Source: Peromyscus leucopus (taxonomy: Eukaryota; Chordata; Mammalia; Rodentia; Cricetidae). Taken from it: 64,000 bases of DNA. Of this stretch, positions 55,863 through 64,000 are shown in pieces. Each line of letters opens with the position of its first letter. The stretch's first letter is position 1. A program made the translations under genes and the position numbers. The notes under the pieces were generated by a model, which ran no database searches, was not told the DNA's origin, and was given only the letters and a program-made list of their open reading frames with translations. The stretch lies in NCBI RefSeq assembly GCF_004664715.2, contig NC_051083.1:122640971-122704970 (forward strand). Direction: 5' to 3'.

Positions 55863-56326
55863 TGTTGTGAATATTACATTAACTATGTAAAGGTGCATTA
55901 AATTTGTTTAGGCTGAATTTGTTTAACTATGTAAAGATGTGTTGCATTTGTTTTACCTTTCCTCCATAAGGCACCTGATTGGTTTAATAAAAAGCCAAAC
56001 AGCCAATAGCTAGGCAATAGAGAGATAGGCAAGGCTGGTGGGCAGAGAGGAGGATGAGAGAAGAGAACGAGGGGAAAAGAAAGGGAGATGCCCAGGACCT
56101 GTTAGCCAAGCAGCCGCCAGCCAGCCAGATACAGATCAAGCAGTGAAAGTAGGACATACAGAATGAAAGAAAGGTAATAAGCTCCAAGGCATAATGTAGA
56201 TGAAGAAAAACAGATTATTTTAAGTTGTAAGAGCTAGTACAACAAGCATAAGATAAGGCCAAGCATTCATAACTAATATTAAGTCTCCTTGTCATGATTT
56301 GGTAGCCCCCAAAAAAGCTTGCTATA
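55863..56326 (+). mobile_element. ERVK-type solo LTR with perfect duplication
   Basis: TGTTGTGAATATTAC to AAGCTTGCTATA with CTTCCC at 55857-55862 and 56327-56332. Contains ACCTGATTGGTTTAATAAAAAG. A different subfamily from the RMER17-like LTRs (possibly RMER19-like). Confidence 0.9.
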
Positions 56327-56339
56327 CTTCCCTTTGCTT

Positions 56340-56620
56340 TTAGCAAAAGCCATAATCCTCCCAGATATCATCTACAGTATCTTGAATACTCTGACCCCTG
56401 CCCTCCTCTCTAGCCTCAAGTAGGTAACTGTCCCTCTGACTTAGATAACTATTCAGTTCATTATTTGAGTTTTCCAAGCTCCCTCCTTCCCAACAGCATT
56501 TACACAGGCAACCATCTCTGCTGAAATGCTTTTACTTGTGTTAGCTATTCATACCTCAGATCTTAGCTTAAATGTCACTTGTTCAGATGGGATCAGGGCT
56601 CCCTATTATCATGCTCCAAA
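56340..56620 (-). repeat. L2 relic
   Basis: CATTTACACAGGCAACCATCTC, CTCAGATCTTAGCTTAAATG, TCAGGGCTCCCTATTATC read as an L2 end; the strand is inferred. Confidence 0.45.
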
Positions 56621-56943
56621 TAGCCTATATTAATTACGTCCTTCAGTACTGACAGATGAGGTTCATAATCATAGAGCATAGAACAAGTCCTAGGAGATTG
56701 AGGATGATTTAATATGGTTTTGCTTTCAAAAAGAAGAAGCAAATACATTCTACTAATCACTCATGGATATGAAAGGCAAGCAAGGTTCTAGAATTGCTCA
56801 TTAAAATGATGGGGTCAAGAAGCAAGAAAGCATTCCAACTCAGAGAAACAGTAAAGATTCAGAAGTAAAAATACTTCACTAAGTAGTATAAATAGACCTG
56901 TCTGGAGGAACAATGTCTGTACACTGAGGAGTGGTAGTAAATG

Positions 56944-57027
56944 GTGTGTGTGTGTGTGTGTGTGTGTCTGTGTCTGTGTCTGTGTCTGTGTCTGTCTGTC
57001 TGTCTCTGTTTTTTTTTTTTTTTTTTC
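56944..57027. repeat. (TG)n(TGTGTC)n(T)n compound microsatellite
   Basis: TG repeat passing into TGTGTC and TCTG units and a T run, which is the A tail of the minus SINE to its right. Confidence 0.92.
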
Positions 57028-57087
57028 TGGTGATCAAATCCAGGACATCATGGAGGCTACACAAGTGCTATGCCACTAAATTAGCCC
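57028..57087 (-). repeat. ID/B4-like SINE fragment
   Basis: GATCAAATCCAGGACATCAT, ACACAAGTGCTATGCCACTA, TTAGCCC; its end is the target site of the next LTR. Confidence 0.75.
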
Positions 57088-57177
57088 TGTAGTCAGAAGT
57101 TTTCCTGTGTCCCACCTGGCCCGTGGTCAGGACAAATCTCTCTCACCTGCCAATCGTGCAGCCATTCAGACCCCCCC

Positions 57178-57220
<43 letters not shown>

Positions 57221-57530
57221 GCTTTTATTATTTACAAATGATATGGACTAATGCTCAGGCTTCTCACTAGCTAGCTCTTACATCTTAAATTAAGCCATTT
57301 TTATAAATCTGTACTTTGCCACATGGCTCATGGCTTGCTGGTACCTTTCCATCTTGCTTCTCATAACAGCGGCTGGCAGTGTCTCCTCTGTTCTGCCTTT
57401 CTCCTTCCTATCTATCAAGTTAGAATGTCCTGCCTATCCTTATTCTGCCTCACCATTAGCCAAACAGTTTTATTTATCAACCAATCAGAGCAACACATAT
57501 TCATAGCATACAGAATGACATTACCCATCA
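57088..57530 (-). mobile_element. ERVK-type solo LTR (RMER17-like) with perfect duplication and (AC)n
   Basis: Reverse complement LTR, flanked by TAGCCC at 57082-57087 and 57531-57536. An (AC)n run of about 39 bp (57179-57217) has expanded inside it at a point where sister LTRs have GTAAACACAGAG. Confidence 0.92.
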
Positions 57531-57599
57531 TAGCCCCCTATCCCAATTATATCCTAAAGATATAAAATTTGAACCTCCATTTTTAGGAAGCTACTGGAA

Positions 57600-58240
57600 T
57601 GTACATCAAATCTTATTCCATAAAATAAGAATATAAAGCAAGAAAGAAGACATAGGACCTAGAAAACAGGCATAAACATTAAAGAAAAAGAAGAGAATTC
57701 TCTGGATGATAATGAATAGAAATTCAAGGCAAGCAGTTATGTGGCATACCTGAAGAGATTAAAAGAAAGTAAAAGAAGATCCAGGAGAGATGCTCTAAAA
57801 GAAAAAATCCCAATTACCTGATGTGTTTGACTATATAGAGAATAGTATTAAGAAGAAAAGATTTACGGCCCTAAGGAAAAAAATTAGTAAGAAATTAGTG
57901 ATAGATGCCCCCTCCCCCAGAACTAAAGGAAACAAACTTTTAAAAAAAAACCTAATTTTCTAAATCAAAAGGAAAAAAGGAAGTTGCTCAAGAAAACAAA
58001 TGAGTCATAATAAAATTTGACATGGCTCCATGGTGATAGAAATTTATATAACCAAAACTATTTAAATAGGATATTAGGAGGGGGATGGAGCAGTGTTAAA
58101 GTGCTTGCCTGTGAGTTTACTGACATAGAATGATGGCAGAATAATTTGGAGAGAACTGTATTGTGTGAAACTCAAATCTTGTCTCCATACTAAAAAGGTA
58201 CCTAATTGATTGATCAAGAAATATTGAGTGATCAAGAAAT
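57600..58240. other. No recognised feature
   Basis: Purine-rich unique-looking sequence. A 17-bp tandem duplication (GATCAAGAAATATTGA) lies at 58215-58248. Confidence 0.5.
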
Positions 58241-58244
58241 ATTG

Positions 58245-58720
58245 ATGGCTTTGGTTTAGATATGAAGTATCTCCCAACATATTTATGTATTGATGACATG
58301 GACCTAAGCTGGTATATCTAGGTATCAAGAAGTGATAGAATCATAAGGCTTTTCAGTTTGTCAGTGGATTAATCTACTGATAGACTCATATGTTGATGGC
58401 ATTGTCAGGAGGTAGTGAGTGGTGGCACCTGGTTGGGGGAAGTTAGTCTCTAGGGGATGTTAGTTCCTAGGAGATAGGAGTTCCTTTGAAGAGTATGATG
58501 TCACTGTTCTTCCTCTTCCATACAGCATAAAGTAAACTAATATGTTCTGAACACCACACCCTCCCTCAGTGGTCTTCTGGCCATAATGTCTTTAGGCCCA
58601 TAGCAGTGGAGTGTGCTGACCAGTGGCAGAAACGTCTGAAAGTGTGAGTCAAAATGAACTTTTCCTTCTTAATGTTGTTTTTCTCAGATCAGTTGTTTAT
58701 AGCAACATAAAGCTAAGGCA
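58245..58720 (+). repeat. MaLR/ERVL-like LTR relic
   Basis: GGTTTAGATATGAAGTATCTCC, GTCAGGAGGTAGTGAGTGG, GGGGGAAGTTAGTCTCTAGG, CAGTGGCAGAAACGTCTGAAAG then TCAGATCAGTTGTTTATAGC; same broad group as 29110. Confidence 0.5.
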
Positions 58721-58924
58721 TTGGTACAAGGACTTTATATGGAAATATATACCTAAAGCAGTTAAAATTATTTTAAATTATCACTCTAGAAATATAGATC
58801 AGAAGTTGGTAAAAGTGGAACAAGAGTCTGATCTTTTATTTGTAAGCCTTTGAAGTCAATTCAACTTTTGAATATAAACATCTATCACTTTCAAACATAA
58901 AAATTTGAGTGGACAAAAAGAAAG

Positions 58925-59085
58925 AGCGGGGCAGTGGTAGAGCATGACTTTAATCCCAGCACTCAGGAGGCAGAGGCAGGCAGATCTCTGTGAGTTTGAG
59001 GTCAGCTTGGTCTATAGAGAGAGTTCCAGGACAGCTAAAGCCACACAAAGAAACTCTATCTCAACCCCCTCCCCCAAAAAGAACA
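58925..59085 (+). repeat. B1 SINE
   Basis: GGGGCAGTGGTAGAGCATGA, AGGCAGGCAGATCTCTGTGA. Confidence 0.9.
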
Positions 59086-59189
59086 AAATAGAGAACATTA
59101 TAAAAAAAGACAAGATTTAGTAAGTAAATCTCCCTGCCTCTTGGGGAATGTGAGCCTAGCTTAGGGAGTAATAAGACAATTTTAAATAG

Positions 59190-59375
59190 CTGCCACTTCC
59201 TGAGCACTTGCTATAAGTCATGCTGTTGCATATATAATGATACACTATCTTATTTCTGCTAACTAATTTGATAAAGGTAAGTACAACTGTTATCCTCCAT
59301 TTTTGTAGATGAAGAAACTGATGGGTTATGAACCTTAACCAAATCCTAGTTAGAAAACAGCAAAGAAAAGAGTCA
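59190..59375 (+). repeat. MIR relic
   Basis: CTGAGCACTTGCTATAAGTCATG, ATACACTATCTTATTTCTGC, TTATCCTCCATTTTTGTAGATG, AAGAAACTGATGGGTTATGAACC follow the MIR core order. Confidence 0.75.
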
Positions 59376-59394
59376 AATGTGATGTGTAAATCTA

Positions 59395-59668
59395 ATCAAA
59401 CTTATCAATAAACACCAGGAGTCAGATATCAGGCTAAAAACCTGAAAGATCAGAGAAGCAGGGGAGCAGCCACCAGTGACTTCCTACCTTCTGTTCCTCT
59501 GACGAAAAAGGCCGAAATCCTGTCTCTGCCCCATCTTATCACTTCTTGTCTCCTTTCTTTACAGACCTCCAGACTTCTATGGTTAACTAGTGGCTAGTTC
59601 TTCCCTCTGACTCCAAGCAAGCTTTATTTGACAGAACACAAACAAAACATCACACAACACAAAGGGGT
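59395..59668 (-). mobile_element. LTR relic
   Basis: AATCAAACTTATCAATAAAC, AAAGATCAGAGAAGCAG and AGACCTCCAGACTTCTATGG match the family at 12598-12865. Confidence 0.55.
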
Positions 59669-59799
59669 TGAAATGATTCCAAATCCATGATTTTGGAGGC
59701 ATAATTTATGAGTTTTGATATCTAATATGATATGCATGTCAAATAAAAGGAGTGAATCCAAAATAATTCTAGGAAATTAAAGCTTCCTTAGTGGAAGAA

Positions 59800-59960
59800 T
59801 GGTGTTCATTTATTACTTATTTCAACAAATAGTTATTGAATATTGACTACTCCAAAGTAATGTGATGGAAATAGCTATGAATGTGAGAGATATGATCCCT
59901 AATTTTGCAGAACTTACATCTGCCATACCCAAGAAAGTCATTCAGATGAAACACCAGTGA
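59800..59960 (+). repeat. L2 fragment
   Basis: TTATTTCAACAAATAGTTATTG, TATGATCCCTAATTTTGCAG. Confidence 0.5.
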
Positions 59961-60324
59961 AGAAAGTTATGAATTAATCTTAACTATGTTGAAATAGTAA
60001 CAAATGCTCAAAGAAAAAATGCCTACTGTGCATTATAGCCTGGTATATGTAGTATGGTATGAATTATTCCTAGCCACAGAAAATAAGAATTGAGAAAAGT
60101 TATTTCATTTAATGCTTCATAAATCATGTATGAGCTTTAAGGGTAAAATTTCAATGGTGGTTGGACTCAAAGCCAGATTTCAGGAGTTTATAGGTGTAAA
60201 CTGTTCATTTGCAAAGTTTGATGGTAAAAGAAGGAAATAAAATGTACAGTAGTTAGTTATGAGAGCCACTAGGATTAAGCTATATTCCAAACTAAATGAA
60301 CACATACATATTTCAAAGCAGAAA

Positions 60325-60465
60325 GAGAAGCAAGGCATGCTGGCACAATTTATAATCCCAGTACTGGAGAGGAAGAGGAAGAAGGACAGTTTAAAGCCAT
60401 CCTGGATAACATAGTGAGTTCAAGGCTAGCCTCAACTACATAGTGAAGTGTTGGCTGAAATACCA
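60325..60465 (+). repeat. B1 relic
   Basis: AGCAAGGCATGCTGGCACAA, AGTGAGTTCAAGGCTAGCC. Confidence 0.78.
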
Positions 60466-61241
60466 GCAAAACACAAGAAAGAAAAGCACCCAATGAAACA
60501 GAGTGATAAGAATTATGTAGAAAAGATAAATATTTTATGAAGAGAAGACATTTCAGGAAGTAGATAATGCAGGACACAGATTTGAGAAGAGAGGGGTGAG
60601 CGTTCTTTCTGGAGACAAGAAAGAACACTGTCAAAAAAGAGAAGAGAATGGATCTTGTGTTTTCTGGTGAAGAGGATTTATGATATGAGTGATCTTGGTC
60701 TTCTGAGAAATGCTTAGTTTGTATGAGAACAGGCAATTGAGAAAGATGATGGAACTTCATAAGGAATAGAACAGAATCTGAGATGCAGACCTAAAAATTA
60801 ACAAACTGTGTATGTACTCTAAACTTCTATTTCCTCTACTTTCCATTGTTTTAAAATAATAGCATATTGCACATCCAGTGTTCCTGATCAATTAATTCAA
60901 ATTTTATCTCATCCAAGCCATCACTAAAGTGCTAAGATTCAGGCAGGCTGCCATCAAAATCCATTTAAAATGGCTCTCTTCCCAGCAGTGATAGATATGC
61001 AAACTCCCTTTAACAATCAAATCCAACCTTGAATTAATTAATATCCCTGTTGGTGTCTGTTTTATTTTAAGTTGTATAGTTCTTACTGGCTCAATTTCTA
61101 ACATTTGTAATTCCATTTGGCACTCTTCAGCAAGTATTTAGTCTGCCCTACTTGTTAAAGTATTTGCCATTTTGGTTCTATTTAATTCTTGTCACAGGAT
61201 AAAACTGTGATTACACCAACATTTACAAAAATAATAAAATG
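60466..61241. other. No recognised feature
   Basis: Unique-looking intergenic sequence. Confidence 0.4.
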
Positions 61242-61705
61242 TGTAGCACGAATCTTAAAAGTTCTTATTAATAAAATCAAACCTAGAGCCAGGTATTGGG
61301 ATGAATGCTGGAAGATCAGAGAGGTAGAACAGGCCATAGCCACCTCACCTTGCCAATTCCTCAGCTGATCCTGTTTCCTCAGACTAGATGCCTCTCAGCT
61401 GAACTGTGCTGCTCAACAGCCTGAAAGCTTAACCAGGCTCTAACTCCTGGTCCTCACACCTTAAATACCTTTCTGCTTTCTGGCATCACTTCCTGGGATT
61501 AAAGGCATGTGTCACCATGCCTGGCTGATTCCACTGTGGCCTTGAACTCACAGAGATACAGACGGAATTCTGCCTCTGGAATGCTAGGATTAAAGGTGTG
61601 GGTGCCACCATTTTCAAGCCTCTGTATCTAGTGGCTGTTCTGTTCTCAGACCCCAGATAAGTTTATTAGGGTGCACAATATTTTGGGGAACACAATATCA
61701 TCACA
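61242..61705 (-). mobile_element. 3' LTR of a minus-strand ERV
   Basis: Starts TGTAGCACG (left) and ends AATATCATCACA (right). Same family as 18297, 20357 and 26498, with two embedded B1-like modules. The reverse-complement polypurine tract AAAAAAGGGGAAA (61718-61706) abuts it, so this is a 3' LTR, not a solo LTR. Confidence 0.85.
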
Positions 61706-62729
61706 TTTCCCCTTTTTTGTCTAAATTTAAAAAAGCTTATAACTAATGCAAGAGAAACTATATTCAATAAGTATATGCAATATATAGTCAAGAATTACAT
61801 TAACAATGTCTAGTCCATTAACATTTGACAGATTCAGACAAAAACTCCATTATATATATTAACAATGTCCAGTCCAGTAACATTTGATAAACTCAGACAA
61901 AAAAATTTTCATTGCTTATCCTATGTAAAACAAGTAGTTCCTTTTTAAAAGTAGATTCAATAATTGACCTTTTTATCTTATCATATCCATATTCTCTCTT
62001 TTTTCTTTTCATAATAGATTCAATAATCTACCTTTTGTCATTTTTATATCTTCCGCTTTTTCTTTCTAGAGTGGATTCACTGATCTACCCATTTATCCTA
62101 TTATTTCTTTATCTTTTTTCTCAGAGTAGATTCAATGATCTACCTCATATCTATATTCTCTTTTTTTTCTTTTTCTTTTTTTTTCAAACAAGAACTCTGA
62201 ATCTAATCTCCTTGTTCAGCTTTTTTCCTGACCATTAACAATTAACTTGTAACCAACCATTGTAAACAATGACAATCATCCATAAGCCATTGAATGACCA
62301 AAAAACAAACAAAAAACAAAAAAGAAAAACACCTACCCCACCTCTTGGGAATATGGGCGTAGTTTTCTTAAAATTACTTCCTGCTTTCTGGGGGTGAAGA
62401 CATCTTTAGGGGATCCTGAAAAGAAAATTTGTGGGTTAATTGTTAAGTCCTGGGAGAGGTAGCTGTATCATTTGTTGTCCAGTCTCTTCATAATGGGAAA
62501 ACGTAGGGCTTGTCTCAAGTCTTTGCTCAAGTTGTCTGTGAATCTGGATCATCTCAGCTAGCCATCTCGAAATTGTCCTGAGCATTTTGTAGTCCAAAGC
62601 CGATCTTTCCCTGGTGTTAATCAGCTTAATGGCTTTACCATAGTCCATGTGGAATCATCGTTGTGGGGTCCTGTTATCCTTTTGAAGATTTCAAAGTTGC
62701 TGTTAGACATGGTCATGGTTCCCTGCAGA
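61706..62729 (-). mobile_element. Internal 3' part of a minus-strand ERV
   Basis: Carries the polypurine tract and sequence related to the provirus at 52377-54599 (shared TTTTC...AGGATCCCC block followed by GCAGGAAGTA). Contains a two-copy repeat (61802-61903) and a four-copy imperfect repeat (61945-62165). A 70-codon minus frame at 62436-62648 reads DYGKAIKLINTRERSALDY; I do not recognise it and treat it as a possible gag/env remnant at best. Confidence 0.65.
61945..62165 (-). repeat. Four-copy imperfect ~60-bp tandem repeat
   Basis: Units start near AGTAGATTCAATAATTGACC, ATAGATTCAATAATCTACC, GTGGATTCACTGATCTACCC and GTAGATTCAATGATCTACC, each followed by a pyrimidine-rich spacer. Confidence 0.75.
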
Positions 62730-62826
62730 TTTTTTTTCTTTTCTTTTTTTCTTTTCTTTTCTTTTCTTTTCTTTTCTTTTCTTTTCTTTTCTTTTCTTTT
62801 CTTTCCTTTCCTTTTCTTTTTTCTTT

Positions 62827-62859
<33 letters not shown>

Positions 62860-62890
62860 CTTTATTTATTTATTTCTTCCTTTCTTTTTC
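62730..62890 (-). repeat. A-rich (AAAAG)n/(GAAA)n microsatellite at retrocopy 3' end
   Basis: The plus strand shows (CTTTT)n, (CTTT)n and (TTTA)n. On the minus strand this is an A-rich tract directly downstream of the Tgfbr1 retrocopy, so it is probably the expanded and mutated poly(A) tail of that insertion. Confidence 0.75.
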
Positions 62891-62911
62891 TGTGCCTCCT
62901 CTGTAATTTGG

Positions 62912-63200
62912 AGCAGTCATAGTCTGATAAATGTGTCTCTCTGAACCATGAACGTTCTTTCCTAGAGGAGAAAATCTTCACAGCAATTTCTCCCCAACAT
63001 TTGTCTTACCAAATTTTTCCAAACTGACCTTTACCGATGCTTTCTTGTAACATGATGGCCCTGGCAATTCTTCTCTGAACAAGCAGCAGTAAACCCTTCA
63101 TCCCAGGTAGCAACATCACAGCAGTCACCAACATGATGAGAAGAAGCCAGTGACTCAAAGCAGTAGCCACTGCCTCCATGGTCCCACCAAAGCTTTCATC
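62912..63200 (-). pseudogene. Tgfbr1-ps: Tgfbr1 processed retrocopy, exon 1 joined to exon 4
   Basis: Minus strand: GGTGGGACC then ATG (63179) and a degenerate TGFBR1 signal-peptide segment ending LLPGMK. After 63095 it passes directly into the kinase start: GLLLLVQRR, then [14 protein letters not shown] with the glycine-rich ATP loop, then AVKIFSSRKERSWFRE. Functional TGFBR1 has a cysteine-rich ectodomain, one membrane helix and the GS box between these parts; all are absent here. The junction falls at the exon 1/exon 4 boundary as I recall it, with the split codon still Gly (G|GT). The frame is broken by TAA just after GKIW and by a codon loss, and homology ends near 62912 beside an A-rich tract. 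The lack of introns and the A-rich 3' end indicate L1-mediated retroposition of an exon-skipped mRNA. It is not functional. ACVR1B is less likely because IGKG is preceded by QES and the region after ATG matches Tgfbr1 exon 1. Confidence 0.85.
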
Positions 63201-63283
63201 GGGAGTCTGAGTGTTTATGAATGATTGATCAGTGTGTACAAAGACCAGCAACTTCAGCTTCCTCCTCTGAGATGTTTATAGCC

Positions 63284-63692
63284 TGCTGTGGGATGGTCTG
63301 TATGTCAAATTGTTCTGATTGGTCAATGAATAAAACACTGATTGGCCAGTGGCCAGGCAGGAAGTAGGTGGCCAGGTAGGAATTAGGTGGGACAAGGAGA
63401 GAGGAGAATTCTGGGAAGCAGAAGGCTGAGGCAGAGAGACACTGCCAGCTGCCGCCATGACCAGCAGCATGTGAAGATGCCGGTAAGCCACCAGCCATGT
63501 GGCAAGGTATAGATTTATGGAAATGGATTAATTTAAGTTATAAGAACAGTTAGCAAGAAGCCTGCCACGGCCATACAGTTTGTAAGCAATATAAGTCTCT
63601 GTGTTTACTTGGTTGGGTCTGAGCGGCTGTGGGACTGGCAGGTGACAGAGATTTGTCCTGACTGTGGGCAAGGCAGGAAAACTCTAGCTACA
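63284..63692 (+). mobile_element. ERVK-type solo LTR (RMER17-like) with perfect duplication
   Basis: 409 bp, TGCTGTGGGATGG to CTAGCTACA, flanked by ATAGCC at 63278-63283 and 63693-63698. It is 20 bp longer than the sister at 54834 because of a tandem duplication around 63352-63391. Confidence 0.95.
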
Positions 63693-63698
63693 ATAGCC

Positions 63699-64000
63699 GG
63701 AGACTGCTCTCACCTACAGAGACCTACTGGGACTAGCCAAACTCTCCCTTTGCACTGTAACTAATAAACACATCGAGGTTCTGCGTTTTTTCCATATTCT
63801 GCATTTGATTCCAGCTTCATTATATGTGTGTCTCTCCTTTCTTCATTCCCTCACAGCCCATAGCCAGGGTTCTGGGACCCAAGCCACACAGAACATGGCA
63901 GTATACCGCTGCAAGATGATAGAATACTGCTAGGCACACCAGATTTTATGTACAAACAGATGAAATAACATTTTTTTTGTTATGGGCAGGTTATGTCTTA
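63699..64000 (+). repeat. Possible LTR 3' end and ERV leader
   Basis: CTAATAAACACATCGAGG (polyadenylation-type signal), then a T/C-rich stretch to CCCTCACA near 63855 and non-coding sequence to the edge. It resembles an R-U5 end but was not assigned to a family. Confidence 0.35.

Noticed and set aside
62649..62944. Phe/Ser/Leu-rich plus-strand frames
   Set aside because: Translation of the CTTTT microsatellite, not a membrane protein.
63229..63498. Minus-strand frames repeated at 12805, 14012, 33274, 54812 and 63229
   Set aside because: They are the same antisense reading of one LTR family; the similarity reflects repeat copies, not a gene family.
1..64000. CRISPR arrays, operons, bacterial defence or phage-like systems, tRNA or rRNA genes
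   Set aside because: The sequence is mammalian. All tRNA-like segments are SINE bodies (ID, B2/B3, B4) and the spaced repeats are microsatellites or interspersed elements.

Overview
This is a mammalian window, specifically from a rodent. It is dense in B1, B2/B3, B4 and ID SINEs, rodent L1 3' ends and rodent ERV LTRs, with worn L2, MIR and old L1 relics between them. The youngest B1 copies carry a 'GGCGCAAAGCTACACAGAG'-type 3' half. Together with the B2 and LTR subfamilies, this points to a cricetid (deer mouse, vole or hamster type) rather than Mus or Rattus; the family call is inference. Two single-copy landmarks fix the locus. The first coding exon of Atp11c (nine codons, MFRRTLNRL, then a GTGAGT donor) lies on the minus strand inside a CpG island at about 47.6-48.6 kb. 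The mir-505 hairpin lies on the same strand at 38.85-38.93 kb. Both are X-linked in mouse and human and ATP11C hosts MIR505, so this is almost certainly the 5' end of Atp11c on the X chromosome.

Layout. Positions 1-47,750 are Atp11c intron 1, transcribed right to left; no further Atp11c exon was recognised. The intron holds a tandemly arranged ERVK relic (about 1.6-4.5 kb: integrase, eroded env, polypurine tract, LTR, tRNA-Gln-like primer site, gag start). It also holds an old L1 end, a rodent L1 3' end split by a 2.1-kb ERVL-type element (14.7-18.1 kb) and a second copy of that ERVL-type element (35.9-38.0 kb). Several solo LTRs with intact target duplications, many SINEs, a 250-bp GAAA/GGAA tract and mir-505 complete it. 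Positions 45.2-46.9 kb are repeat-poor and contain a good minus-strand splice donor. The CpG island promoter follows, then flanking promoter-type motifs (GC boxes, a ZNF143/SBS-like site at 48.82 kb).

Positions 49-64 kb are upstream intergenic DNA dominated by ERVK-type LTR elements. A 3.4-kb non-coding provirus (52.0-55.4 kb) has its 3' LTR interrupted by a younger solo LTR with a perfect 6-bp duplication. Further solo LTRs lie at 55.9, 57.1 and 63.3 kb. A minus-strand ERV 3' end (61.2-62.7 kb) abuts a short retrocopy of Tgfbr1 (62.9-63.2 kb) in which exon 1 is joined directly to exon 4.

The window holds one protein-gene 5' end, one miRNA, one host-gene retrocopy and a deep record of retroelement insertions. 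No bacterial-type, CRISPR or operon-like system is present. The most unusual items are the exon-skipped Tgfbr1 retrocopy, the IN-env-LTR-gag ERVK arrangement, and LTR/ERVL families that carried B1 sequence with them as they multiplied. Repeat family names were assigned from memory of consensus sequences; where a name is uncertain the entry says so.
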